This document shows positions 11,521 through 22,537 of a stretch of DNA of 64,000 bases, in pieces. This DNA is from Strigamia acuminata (taxonomy: Eukaryota > Arthropoda > Chilopoda > Geophilomorpha > Linotaeniidae), in assembly GCA_949358305.1 (NCBI GenBank), contig OX442318.1, positions 1,846,501 to 1,910,500 of the forward strand, read 5' to 3'. Each line of letters starts with the position of its first letter. The first letter of the stretch is position 1. A model generated the notes under the pieces. That model was not told the origin of the DNA and did not search any database. It saw only the letters and a program-made list of their open reading frames with translations. A program made the position numbers and the translations under genes.

Positions 11521-12020
11521 CTCCTTCGGTTTCGTCGATCTTCGCTCTCGTTTCGGCTCCGGACACTTGCTGGCGTAGTGCCCGTTCGTATCACAGTTGA
11601 AGCACTTGACTTTTGGACAATTTGCAGAAATGTGCCCGCCTCCTTACACCCAAAACACCGGGCCTCACCTGTGCACTTGTGGGCACGGTGCCCCTCCTCT
11701 CCACATTTAAAACAGGCCGTGTGTGTTTTTCGCACGCTCGCTCTCTCTCTCGACACGGCTAGCTTTGGTTTAAACTCACTTTTCACTTCACTTTTAGCAC
11801 TCACATATCTGGATTCGATTGTTTTCACGTCTCGAATTACTTCACCAATGCTACTGTACGATTTCAAATATAATGCACTCATTACCGTTTTGTTTTTTAG
11901 TCCGTTCACAATATAATCACGCGCCTTCGCCAAATTTAGCTTTAATTTGTTACACACTGCCCACTTCCGGTGCACGTACGCTTCGACCGTATCGTCGGGT
12001 TTCTGCGGCGCCTGAATCAT
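11517..12020 (-). pseudogene. gag: Gypsy Gag C-terminal part with zinc knuckles
   Basis: Nucleocapsid-like region with a clear CCHC knuckle (CFKCGEEGHRAHKC). A second knuckle begins CFGCKE and is cut by a frame break near 11640; a third (CFNCDTNGHYASKC) reads in a different frame just downstream. The N-terminal half carries capsid-like text (IQAPQKPDDTVEAYVHRKW). Probably one protein with the 12063-12611 segment before damage. Confidence 0.8.
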
Positions 12021-12062
12021 GGCTTGCTTTTCAGCAAGGGTTAACTCCTGGTCAGGAAAATC

Positions 12063-12611
12063 TCATAGAAAACACCGGGTCCAATCGCTATAATGGCGCT
12101 CCAATTCGCCCGTATTTTCTTGCCAAACCTTGGCCGCTCCTTCGAGGGCTGCCGCCGCGTTCGTCACCTTTGTGGTGTTCGTCCAGTGGTAATCCTTCGC
12201 GTATTCTTCCACTATTTGGAGCCATTCCGTCGTGGTTCTGGTCTGGTCCCGCTCGCCCAAAAATTTTGGCAGCTTTGGCGCCGAACGCCGCGAGTTTTTC
12301 AACTGCATTTGTGCAATCAACAGTTGTACGGCCTTCTCGGCCCCTGTCGCACTAGCATCTACCGTTTTCTGCGCCTCTCGTAACGGTTGGTCTTCCTCCT
12401 CCTCCTCCTCTTCGTCTGCGACCTCCTCGCCTGCCGCTTTTCGCATCGCTCGCCACATCTCGACCGCCATCTCCACTTTTCGCTTTCGGAACGTTGTGAG
12501 CTCGAGTTTCAGCATCTCGGGGCGCATTTCCTCTGTTCTCAGGACTAAAAGGTTCTCAACTGTGGGTATTTCGCCCCTCGCAATCATCGCAAGTACCGCC
12601 GGGATGTCCAT
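12063..12611 (-). pseudogene. gag: Gypsy Gag N-terminal part
   Basis: About 182 residues, starting at 12611. It has a run of Glu residues in the middle and the capsid-like LPKFLGERDQTRTTTEWLQIV. It ends in a break before the zinc-knuckle segment. Its start codon lies only about 20 bases from the first satellite unit, so either the element inserted at the array edge or the satellite grew from its leader. Confidence 0.7.
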
Positions 12612-12631
12612 TGTGATTCTTTTTGACGTTC

Positions 12632-14962
12632 AACTACTTTTCGGACCTCGCACCTTCTGATACTTGAGTAACACACTCCCAAACACTGCATCTTTTTCCG
12701 AAATTGCAACCCGACTTCAAACACCCATAAAAAGAGAACCATACACAGGAATCCTCCCAAACTTTTTTTACTGCTTCTTTGACTCCTCCTCGACACACTC
12801 AACAAGTTTCAGGATCTCGCACCTTCTGATACTTGAGTAACACACTCCCAAACACTGCAACTTTTTCCGAAATTGCAACCCGACTACAAACACCCGTAAA
12901 AAGAGAACCATACACAGGAATCCTCCCAAACTTTTTTGGCACTTCCTTGACTTACCCCTAAGACACTCACCAAGTTTCAGCACCTCACACCTTCTGATAC
13001 TTGAGTAACACACTCCTAAACAATTCAACTTTTTCCGAAATCGCAACCCCCCATAAAAAGAGAACCATACACAGGAAACTTCCCAAACTTTTTTTGGAAC
13101 TTCCTTGACTCACCCCTAAGACACTCACCAAGTTTCAGCACCTCACACCTTCTGATACTTGAGTAACACACTCCCAAACACTGCAACTTTTTTCCAACAT
13201 TTCAACTTTTTCCGAAATCGCAAGCCGACTTCAAACACCCATAAAAAGAGAACCATACACAGGAAACTTCCCAAACTTTTTTGGCACTTCCTTATTTCAA
13301 CTTTTTCCGAAATTGCAACCCCCCGTAAAAAGAGAACCATACACAGGAAACTTCCCAAACTTTTTTTTGACACTTCCTTGACTCACCCCTAAGACACTCA
13401 CCAAGTTTCAGCACCTCACACCTTCTTATACTTGAGTAACACACTCCTAAACAATTCAACTTTTTCCGAAATCGCAACCCCCCATAAAAAGAGAACCATA
13501 CACAGGAAACTTCCCAAACTTTTTTTGGAATTTCCTTGACTCACCCCTAAGACACTCACCAAGTTTCAGCACCTCACACCTTCTGATACTTGAGTAACAC
13601 ACTCCCAAACACTGCAACTTTTTTCGAACATTTCAACTTTTTCCGAAATCGCAACCCCCCATAAAAAGAGAACCATACACAGGAAACTTCCCAAACTTTT
13701 TTTGGCACTTCCTTGACTCACCCCTAAGACACTCACCAAGTTTCAGCACCTCACACCTTCTGATACTTGAGTAACACACTCCCAAACACTGCAACTTTTT
13801 TCCAACATTTCAACTTTTTCCGAAATCGCAAGCCGACTTCAAACACCCATAAAAAGAGAACCATACACAGGAAACTTCCCAAACTTTTTTTGGCACTTCC
13901 TTGACTCACCCCTAAGACACTCACCAAGTTTCAGCACCTCACACCTTCTTATACTTGAGTAACACACTCCTAAACAATTCAACTTTTTCCGAAATCGCAA
14001 CCCCCCATAAAAAGAGAACCATACACAGGAAACTTCCCAAACTTTTTTTTGACACTTCCTTGACTCACCCCTAAGACACTCACCAAGTTTCAGCACCTCA
14101 CACCTTCTTATACTTGAGTAACACATTCCTAAACAATTCAACTTTTTCCGAAATCGCAACCCCCCATAAAAAGAGAACCATACACAGGAAACTTCCCAAA
14201 CTTTTTTTGGAACTTCCTTGACTCACCCCTAAGACACTCACCAAGTTTCAGCACCTCACACCTTCTGATACTTGAGTAACACACTCCCAAACACTGCAAC
14301 TTTTTTCGAACATTTCAACTTTTTCCGAAATCGCAACCTCCCATAAAAAGAGAACCATACACAGGAAACTTCCCAAACTTTTTTTGGCACTTCCTTGACT
14401 CACCCCTAAGACACTCACCAAGTTTCAGCACCTCACACCTTCTGATACTTGAGTAACACACTCCCAAACACTGCAACTTTTTTCCAACATTTCAACTTTT
14501 TCCGAAATCGCAAGCCGACTTCAAACACCCATAAAAAGAGAACCATACACAGGAAACTTCCCAAACTTTTTTTGGCACTTCCTTGACTCACCCCTAAGAC
14601 ACTCACCAAGTTTCAGCACCTCACACCTTCTGATACTAGAGTAACACACTCCCAAACACTGCAACTTTTTTCGAACATTTCAACTTTTTCCGAAATCGCA
14701 ACCCGACTTCAAACACCCATAAAAAGCGAACCATACACAGGAAACCTCCCAAACTTTTTTTGGCACTTCCTTGACTCATTCCTAGGACACTCAACAAGTT
14801 TCAGGACCTCGCACTTTCACATAGTTGAGTTACACACTCCCAAACATTGGAAATTTAAACAAAATACTTAGTTACAATTATTTTTTAGTTCAGCGCAATA
14901 AAGGTTTATTTCAAATTAAAAAATTACTGTTACACATATTATTTTCTTTAATGTAGCACACC
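12632..14962. repeat. Left arm: satellite array, about 13 units of 157-188 bp
   Basis: Units share CACCTTCTGATACTTGAGTA, recurring at about 12656, 12832, 12991, 13149, 13423, 13580, 13757, 13944, 14104, 14263, 14439, 14627 and 14813. Spacing is mostly 157-188 bp, with one interval of 274 bp. Other shared words are ACTTTTTCCGAAAT and AAAAGAGAACCATACACAGG. Short reading frames here are repeat artefacts. Beyond the last unit, 14850-14962 is unique AT-rich sequence that reappears inverted at 15913-16018, so the array is the left arm of a terminal-inverted-repeat element. Confidence 0.9.
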
Positions 14963-14978
14963 CCTCTAGATAAGAAAG

Positions 14979-15524
14979 TTACAACAAGTGGCTGTCCAAG
15001 TGTCCTTGTAGCAACTCGACAGCAATATCTAATCTTTCTGTACGTACATCTGGATTTGTGAAATTAAATTCTTGTTCTTGAAGAAGGTATCGTGCGTACA
15101 GTATCACAAAGACACCACAATCATACCCATTGCGTTGGTTTGGGATGACACGTTTAAGTCTTTTTACTGTGTTCTAAGGCATTGGACCTTGGCCTAAAAC
15201 ATTTCTGTGGATGGCGTCCATCCAATCTAATGTCGTTTTTAATTGAACTTCTCCGTAATCATGGAAGTATTTCTTCTTGAGAAAATCTGTTCCTTTGATA
15301 TTACTAGGAACATTTTCACACACAGTTATCGAGTTGTAGAAATAAATTTCTTTTTCAATGTTATCCACGCTTATGAGTGTCCAATGGTTTTTAATGCAGA
15401 AAGGAATTATTAAAAACTTGTGTTGAAAAATGTCCTTATTCTCTGCTAAGTTCTGAGCGTTCACAAGTAGACTTGGAGATTGCATATATTGGTGCACTGC
15501 AGAATTGACAGCAAAAATTTGATC
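14979..15524 (-). pseudogene. Ulp1/SENP-type (C48) cysteine protease relic
   Basis: One minus-strand frame keeps the peptidase core: CIKNHWTLISVDN (catalytic His and, after it, Asp), then NQRNGYDCGVFVI (oxyanion Gln and nucleophile Cys), ending at a stop near 14979. A single in-frame TAG at 15174-15176 lies between the two halves, and another stop lies about 15 bases before the first half, next to an inserted MITE. Ulp1-like domains are known in several eukaryotic DNA transposons (for example some Mutator-like and KDZ elements), where they accompany transposases. Position just inside the inverted arms suggests it is element cargo. Without the stops the catalytic set is complete. Confidence 0.7.
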
Positions 15525-15554
15525 TGGTTATTGTGCTGCTAACAGGGCTAGGTA

Positions 15555-15854
15555 CCGTAGCGCCCCGTTTAAACGCCCGGGCGTTTAATTCTATTTTTGA
15601 GCTGCTTCGCCCGGCGCCAATATGAAACCCGGCGATTAAATGAACCCGGCGCATAACCGAAAAATCGCCAATTTTTCGCAAAAAAAGGCGATTTTTCTGC
15701 AAAAATTACCGATTTTTTGCAAAAAATCGGTGATTTTTGGGGACCCGGCGCTTATTCAGGGCCGGCGTCAATTTATTAAATCGCCGATGACTGCCCGGCG
15801 CTAAAACGAGGCCGGCGCTTTATTGAACCCGGGCGTTTAAACGGGGCGGTACGG
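15555..15854. mobile_element. Short TIR element (CCGTANCGCC family), copy 1
   Basis: About 300 bp with GC-rich ends in inverted orientation (left CCGTAGCGCCCCGTTTAAAC; right the complement with one mismatch). The inside holds repeated CCCGGCG words and A/T-run inverted repeats. No target duplication is seen. A larger family member is at 43866-45356. Confidence 0.65.
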
Positions 15855-15912
15855 AAACATGATCACAGCATGCGAAAATCAATTTTCTATGGATATGATT
15901 TCACTGAAGGAT

Positions 15913-16350
15913 GTGCTACATAAAAAAAAATTGTATGTGTAACAGTAATTTTTTAATTTGAAATAAACCTTTATTGCTCTAAAAAAAAAATAATTGTAAC
16001 TAAGTATTTTGTTAAAATTTCCAATGTTTGGGAGTGTGTAACTCAACTATGTGAAGGTGCGAGGTCCTGAAACTTGTTGAGTGTCCTAGGGATGAGTCAA
16101 CGAAGTGCCAAAAAAAGTTTGGGAAGTTCCTGTGTATGGTTCTCTTTTTATGGGTGTTTGAAGTCGGGTTGCGATTTCGGAAAAAGTTGAAATGTTCGAA
16201 AAAAGTTGCAGTGTTTGGGAGTGTGTTACTCAAATCTCTGAAGGTGCGAGGTCCTGAAACTTGTTGAGTGGGTTAAGGAGAGGTCAAGGAATTTGTAAAA
16301 AAAAGTTTGGGGCATATCCTGTGCGGGGTTGTTTCACAATTTCAATTCGA
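15913..16350. repeat. Right arm: inverted copy of the satellite arm
   Basis: Contains the complement of the AT-rich inner arm (15913-16018) followed by about two satellite units in inverted orientation, diverging after about 16290. Confidence 0.8.
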
Positions 16351-16506
16351 AGTTTGGAGTCTAGGCGCAGACCTAAGTCCTAACTTTTAAACTCGTTTTT
16401 TAGGCATTTCCGCACACTTTTGGCCCTTCTACCATACATATTCGGAATCAGCTCGCTGAGACGAACAGAATGAGCATATATTTATTAAGGTCCAGCAATA
16501 TAAGCA

Positions 16507-17236
16507 TTATGCCGCATTATCCATTTCTAGCAACGCAATAATCGAGCTTAGATTAATCTCGTTACACAGAGCAAACGCTAAAAATTTGAGATTGCGAAAT
16601 GCGTGCAATTGAATAAGTTGGCAAATCATACCGTCACTGAGTGTTTGACAATTTAAAACTATTAAATATTCCAAATTTGCACACGCCAATAACATTCTCA
16701 ACTGCAATTGCGGAATCGTCTGTTCAACTAGTTGTTGTGATTGCATTAATTAGAACAAATAGTGTAGTTAATGTGACGCGTAATAATACCTTGTTTGATA
16801 TTATGATGTAAGAATGCACGTGTACGCATTTGTGTATATCTATAACAATCTCCTAGGAAACGATATCATGTAAAAACAAAAACTCCATTCCGAATATCGA
16901 AGCTTCAATAAGTGTAACAAAATTGTATGTGAATAACAGATCGATTGAATTGGAATAAACATTGCAAACGTGGATTTACTGATCAATTTGAGTATGACAA
17001 AGACATAACACTAGTTTGTCTTGCATCGCATCGAAATTAATTAGTACTGTATTTATACATAAATTTTCAAGACTTGCTGTTGATTTTCTGCACGGCATGA
17101 TGATAAACTTATTGTTAGTTAGTGTGCAACTGGCTGACAATTTGTGTTTGCTGGAACATTTAAGTATGTGGTCAATTGTATGACAACGTCGTGGAGAAAT
17201 CAATGCTGGAAAACTGCAGGTTTCATATTTGTACAT
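16507..17236 (-). pseudogene. LRR-like exon pair
   Basis: Two open segments on the minus strand, 16976-17236 and 16507-16746. The downstream one has spaced Leu/Ile typical of leucine-rich repeats (LEYLIVLNCQTLSDGM, NLKFLAFALCNEINL) and ends at a stop. The upstream one (SLENLCINTVLINFDAM) also looks repeat-like and ends at a GTAAAT donor. They could be exons of an F-box/LRR-type gene or a fragment of one. No start or further exons are recognised, so family and integrity are uncertain. Confidence 0.35.
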
Positions 17237-17349
17237 TTTCGGAAATATTTGTAAAATTTGCCATGTCTGAATTTACACTGAATTAATTGATTAATTTAAA
17301 TTGAAGATGCTATTTATCCAAATGGAAACATTTCTGCTATGGTATTATA

Positions 17350-18240
17350 CAAGTCGCGGCGCCAGATTGTGACGAAATATGAAACTAATGTCTAGTTTTA
17401 AATGCGATCAATTTATTAAATCAATCTCACCAATTTACACTTTAATTTTTGAAAGGCCAAAAATACTTATTAAAAATGTATGTTTATTACGGTTTGGAAA
17501 GTCATAATTAAAATGAAAATTTGAATTTGGAGAATGCTGCGGGATTGATTATCACAACTGGCCAGATCCGCAGCTTGTCGCTAATGGCCGTCGTTCGCTA
17601 CGAGTTATTTTTGCCAAATTGAACATCAAACACGAATTAATTTATGGTCGACTGTGGATAATCATCTCGAGTAAACGTATAGACCAATCTAACACTCAAT
17701 TCCGTATAAATCCTAACAAGTCCAGTAATTAACATTGATCTTTTGTACATTTCTAGTTCGTTTGAATACAACAACAACAACGGGATGAAGGGCCCATCGA
17801 GACACTTTCTCAATTTGATCACATCCTCGTAAGGTAAACAACATTTAGTGTCGACACATAAATATTTTGGGAAATAATTCAATTGAAAAAACTGCATTCA
17901 AAATGATACGGAGTAAATTATTTTCTTTTCTTTTAAGGTTTGGGAAGTTAAATAGTCTCAAATAGAATTTAGAAAACATTTTGCCAGAGGTTGTAGTTCT
18001 CGCCCAGTATGTTGATGTTAAATTCAAGTTACGCACTAATGATTACTTTTTAATCTTTATCATCAAGTTTATTTTTACAATCAATTTCTACCATTTTGTG
18101 TGTACAACTAAGATTTATTCTCCTGTTGAAGTTCTTGAGTTGTGCTCTGCTGGGATCCGAGGCCATTCCAAGCCGAGACACTTCAGAAACAATGAGGATT
18201 TAAGTGAATTTAAAAGGTGGGACAACCAGGTAACTTACAG
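17350..18240. repeat. Duplicated block also found at 51588-52390
   Basis: Collinear similarity with 51588-52390: both begin with CAAGTCGCGGCGCCA, share GCTGCGGGATTGATTAT, and end with CTCTGCTGGGATCCGAG. Inside, a minus-strand frame (17637-17897) and its partner keep similar residues (YTEL.VRL.Y.FTR.DYPQS) although both are interrupted, so this may be a decayed exon. On the plus strand, conserved TTTCTAG and GGTAAACA edges frame a 60-80 base block. Product unknown. Confidence 0.5.
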
Positions 18241-19579
18241 CTAATACGTGAGATGAAACAACAAGAATTCATTTTATATTTCAGTTAAGAACATATGATA
18301 TGAAATACATTTAAAGTTTTTGACATTGAATTCAAGACTAATGTTAAAATTCCTTTTTGTTTACAGTTACAATAATGAATAGAATTTCAATTTTTGCTGA
18401 AATTTCTATTTTAATTTAAGCAAATTGTGTTTGTTGGTCTAAATTGGTTATTTTTGGCTGCAATTAACAAGAAAAATTGATATTTTTAGGGAAGTGGATG
18501 CAGGATTAAACAGTATTGAAATTGTTTGATGCTAAAAACATTAAAATTATTGCACCAATAATTTCTAGTGCTTGAGAAACCAAATAGGAAAGAATTTATT
18601 GATGTTGCTACAATTGCCACAGCAATTTGTTAGACAGAGATCATTAGAAGTATATTACAAAGGATTTTTATTTCGATTTTCTCTATTTCAGGGTGTTTGA
18701 ACGAGGAGAAAGAGTATCAATGGTGGAATTAAAACACTTGGTGCTAAATGACATTTGCAGGTGTCATATATGACTTTGAATATTTATTATAGAAAATGTT
18801 TTATATTTTAGTAAAATAGAAATTAGAATTATTTATGTGCATTAGTTTTGAGTTTCTCTTTTTTTGTTTTACTTTTGCAATTAAATGAAATATTCGAAAA
18901 CCGCGTACATTGATAGACCGGTCAGAATACTAACGATTGATCCAATTTGACACAACAATTTGATAATGGTCATTTTTTTCTGCTCTTCAATTATTTCTCG
19001 GATGTTGCTATTCATAGTGTATCTTATTTCATATTTTCTACGAAAATCTATCATCTCATGATATATTAAAAAAGGGTGAAATAGTGTTTCTTCACAGCGT
19101 GGTTTACAATCGCAGTCTTTGTGAGGATTGGTCTTGAATTGAGTGTCCAAGTAGATTTTGTGAGTTATTTTCGCCGTTTCTGGAGTAGTGCAAAGAGGTA
19201 GCTTGATCTTTTCCATAAAAGGTAATCTAACAAAATAGCATGATGAGCCAAATCTGTTACTATTACACAGAGTGAACGTACTCACATGCATTTTAATTGT
19301 GGTTGTTGTTTTAGCATTTTATCATAACATGTTTTTTCACATTCTGAAACTAAGTCGTTCGCTTGACAAGGAGTTTTCGGAGTGTTTACTCGGATCGACT
19401 GAATGAGGAGAAATTTATAAATACAGAGTAATAGTTTTGTGTGTTAATAGAGTAATTATTTACCGTTTGGCTCTTGAAGTCGATTTCAAGTTTACACGAA
19501 TGGGGAATGTAAAAAATATGTTTAGGATGATAAAATTGGTTTTGCGGCAGAATGAAGATCTGTGATGGATCACAAACAA

Positions 19580-20010
19580 ATTAGTATTTTATTTAAAAAG
19601 GGTTCCATTTATTGGCCCACTAATTTCCCAGAAATTACCACTAAATAAATATTATGTTTCCCACTTACTATGTTTCTCACAAAATAATTCTGGTTGTCCC
19701 ACTAATTTTACTCATCCCATTTTAATTACTTTTTCCACTAAAATTAAATTGGGTTTTCCACTAAAGAAATGTTAACATTTTAACTGATTTTATCACTATT
19801 TTTACTACTGCTTTAAAAACGTCTTCTACGACTGTAAAGTGAATCTGGACTGCCGTGCTAAGCTATATTTGTTACTGAAAGCAGATTGTGAGTTGGTAGA
19901 TCTGTTTTAAACGACCAAAGATCACACTCGTCAAGAATTTTTAAATTATTTAAGTGGGGAACTTAATATTTTTTTAGTGGGAAATTAAGGGATCCCATTT
20001 ACAAATAATT
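19580..20010. mobile_element. Unclassified insert in intron 8 of copy 2
   Basis: Intron 8 is 59 bases in copy 1 but 467 bases here. The extra sequence repeats the word CCCACTAATTT and has loosely inverted edges (GGGTTCC and GGGATCC near the ends). No coding. Class not determined. Confidence 0.4.
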
Positions 20011-20198
20011 ACACAGAATATCTTACTGGTTGATCAACAAGGCATTTTTTTTTCTTATAGCCGATTTTTGTGACAAGATCACTATCTTCAATAGTCATGC
20101 CATTGTCACCCCGACTATAAGGCATCACATCTGTAATTATTTAAAAGTGACAGGGAAAAAGAAATGTCTACGGTTGTATTCATTTGTACCTTTCTTAA

Positions 20199-20832
20199 CA
20201 CTAGAACGGCCAGACCGGTCATTTTGACCGGAAATGCTGTTTAAAACAGCAGCAGCAATAAACCCAATGGGTTTACGATGCTGCTAATTTGCGACTTTAG
20301 CTGATTTATGATGCTTTATATCATAAATCATCGAAAGTTGCATTTATCTTAAGAAATAATAAAAAAAAAGTGAATTGACCTAGAACGGCCGAAACCGGTC
20401 AAAATAACCGGTTGAAATCACCTGAACAATACGTCCACCAAATTGCACTAAACGTGCACCAAACGTGCACTAAACGTGCACAATACGTGCATACAACGTT
20501 TTGGCATCAAACTGATTCAGTAACACGCGAAACATGCGAAGAAAATACCAAAACAAAAATTGATGGTTTTTATAAAATCTGATAAAATTAAAAACGGAAA
20601 TTTAATTTGATCAGGTTTTATAATAACCATCAATTTTTGTTTTGGTATTTTCTTCGCATATTTCGCGTGTTACTAAATCCATTTGATGTCAAAACGTTGT
20701 ATGCCCGTATTGTGCACGTATTGTGAAAGTATTTTGCACATTTGGTGCACGTATTGTTCACGGAATTGAAAACCGGTCATTTTGACCGGTTTTGGCCGTT
20801 CTAGGTAGGCGGAAATTCCGGCCGTTCTAGTG
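20199..20832. mobile_element. piggyBac-like TTAA MITE inside exon 7 of copy 2
   Basis: 634 bp flanked by TTAA (20195-20198 and 20833-20836), the piggyBac target duplication, with 13-bp inverted ends CACTAGAACGGCC. ACCGGTCA/TGACCGGT words repeat near both ends. The middle (about 20475-20725) is a long inverted repeat with arms of roughly 110-120 bases. No transposase. Removing it with one TTAA restores the exon 7 frame of the channel gene. Confidence 0.85.
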
Positions 20833-21309
20833 TTAAACACTGTGCACATTCCAAATATTGTTGACAACTCCGACAAATTGGCAAATTGCACGACTCGATG
20901 CTTTTTGTCAAACTGTAAAAATAGAAGTTTGTAAATGGAAGTATTTGCAAATTAAATTCCAAAAATTAAAATATGGGACAAACAAATCTGATTGTACTGT
21001 ATTATATTACCATGAACCAAGGATAACTAGGACACGTATCCGTGTGTTATTTTCTATTGATTTGTTGTTCTCTACGCCGATTAGATGACAGCAATCACGT
21101 GTCACACATTGCTTGCCAACTAAGCATTTTTGTTATAAACTTGTGCGCAGAACTGAATTTGTCGGTGGTTTGTGGTCACATGGCCATCCAAGGGTCTGTC
21201 ACACACTGCCCAATGGCCCCAAGGTCATCCCTCCCTTGCAAAGTGGTCTGACCTAGTAAGGGGAAGGTGGGAGCTGAGTAGTGCAGGGAGTTGAGGAGAG
21301 TGAGTAAGA

Positions 21310-21640
21310 GTTGTTTGTGAAGTTGACGCTCAGTGGTGAGATGTTGGATTCACTACAGCCTCCATAAGCGTTTGCACGGGCCGTAAGTAAGCATGGCGGA
21401 ATAGTTTAACACACCGACCACGTAATTCACGGGGATGACCTTCCTGTGTGTGACGGGTCGGTTGCTGATGAGTCGTGTCCAAACGGCACAGCCAGCACGT
21501 AGGAGGATTCTGTACCCTAGACAATGGATTAAAGGCCACCAACGCAACAATCTGGAGTCCTTGTCTTTATTTCATGCGAGCGTGAGTCCCACCCCAGGAT
21601 AACTGGTCCCCATGCTGTCGCATCTATCTACCACAAGATG
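21310..21640 (+). repeat. Dispersed ~300-bp repeat, copy i
   Basis: Shares GCCTCCRTRAGCG, GTGTGTGAYGGGTCGGTT and GATTAAAGGCC with copies at 31795-32070 (same orientation), 43372-43720, 54640-54890 and 55755-56105 (opposite). Non-coding. Copies ii, iii and v have an outer edge reading TGTGACTGG..ATAT or its complement, which could be an LTR edge; a SINE is also possible. Confidence 0.6.
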
Positions 21641-22537
21641 GGATTTAGACAATCAAAATTATTTCCGAAGTGATTTTTAAGTTGGATATAGATGAAGTTA
21701 TGGAAATTGACTCAAATGAGTTAGGAATAAACAGTGCAATAATTTAAAATTTCAATTGCTTACTTTTTGCCATATATTCAAATACGTGTAATGTCTGTAT
21801 GCGCCGTGAAAATTTGCAGATTTATTCCATAATTTGATTGGATTGTTAGCAAAATGAGTTGAATTATGGAGCAAATCGAAGAGTTGGTATTTATGACAAT
21901 CATCCTTCAGTTTCCGAGCTAATTTTAGCTTAGCAAAATATATTTCCACTTGATTGCGATAATCGATTATGACTGGAAAATGAATGAGTTTGTCTCGTAC
22001 GAGAGTAATAGTTTTGGTTAGTGGGTAATCAAGGTAAGAAAGAATATTATTGTAAACTTGAAAAACCGAGATGACAATCAGAAAAAGGAAAAACAGCTTT
22101 TCTATTTTATTTCTGCCATTTTTTTTATTTTTTGTTTTCTTCATAAGAATTGTCTGAATTTTGTTTTTCAACTCGAAATTTGCTCCATTTGATCTCCTAG
22201 CCTTAATGAGTGGCATTTTGCAGCAGTGGACAAATATTTCAACGAGCATTAGGCAAGACATTCCGAAGTAGAGTCCGATGTTGCCACCAACGTCGCACAG
22301 CAAAGAGATTAAATTGTATGAAATACTTTCTTTTAAGGTTCGAACGTAATTATTAATGACTGAAACTTCAACGACCAACTCAGAATTAAAAGTGTGGTCG
22401 TAAGTTAGACTTTGTTGAGTCACTTCGCATAAATTGGGACATTTGCAGTGATCAACCATATCTGCAGTATCAAGGATAAATTTTCTCCATTCTTTCCATT
22501 GTTCTCTTAGATAACTGTCATTGCAGCTAGGTAGGTT

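Larger units (their letters stand above)
7860..12611 (-). mobile_element. Degenerate Ty3/gypsy retrotransposon (gag-pol)
   Basis: Gag, protease, reverse transcriptase, RNase H and integrase follow in the Ty3/gypsy order on the minus strand but are split by several frame breaks. An AATAAA lies just beyond the integrase stop (near 7866-7871). I could not find flanking LTRs: the 5' side runs straight into the satellite array at about 12632 and the 3' side ends near the minisatellite. It is not capable of making a polyprotein as it stands. Confidence 0.85.
12632..16350. mobile_element. Inverted-repeat element with satellite arms
   Basis: Left arm (12632-14962) and right arm (15913-16350) are inverted copies. 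The AT-rich inner parts match, and the right arm holds about two satellite units against 13 in the left. The core holds a Ulp1-type protease relic and a smaller inserted MITE. No transposase is seen. Outer ends and target duplication could not be fixed, partly because the left end merges with the gypsy remnant. Confidence 0.6.

Noticed and set aside
7922-12660. Many plus-strand open frames opposite the gypsy remnant
   Set aside because: They are antisense shadows of gag-pol; composition follows the coding strand and no domain is recognisable.
12584-14159. Short basic peptides repeated on the minus strand of the satellite array
   Set aside because: They repeat with the satellite unit, change frame from unit to unit and lack independent support.
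12632-14850. CRISPR-like array
   Set aside because: Units are 157-188 bp (274 bp once) satellites without unique spacers, in animal DNA.
7906-16350. A single giant element joining the gypsy gag-pol with the Ulp1 relic (Ginger- or Maverick-like)
   Set aside because: Gag, reverse transcriptase and RNase H are present and the order is pure Ty3/gypsy; the inverted arms enclose only the Ulp1 core. Two adjacent elements are the simpler reading.
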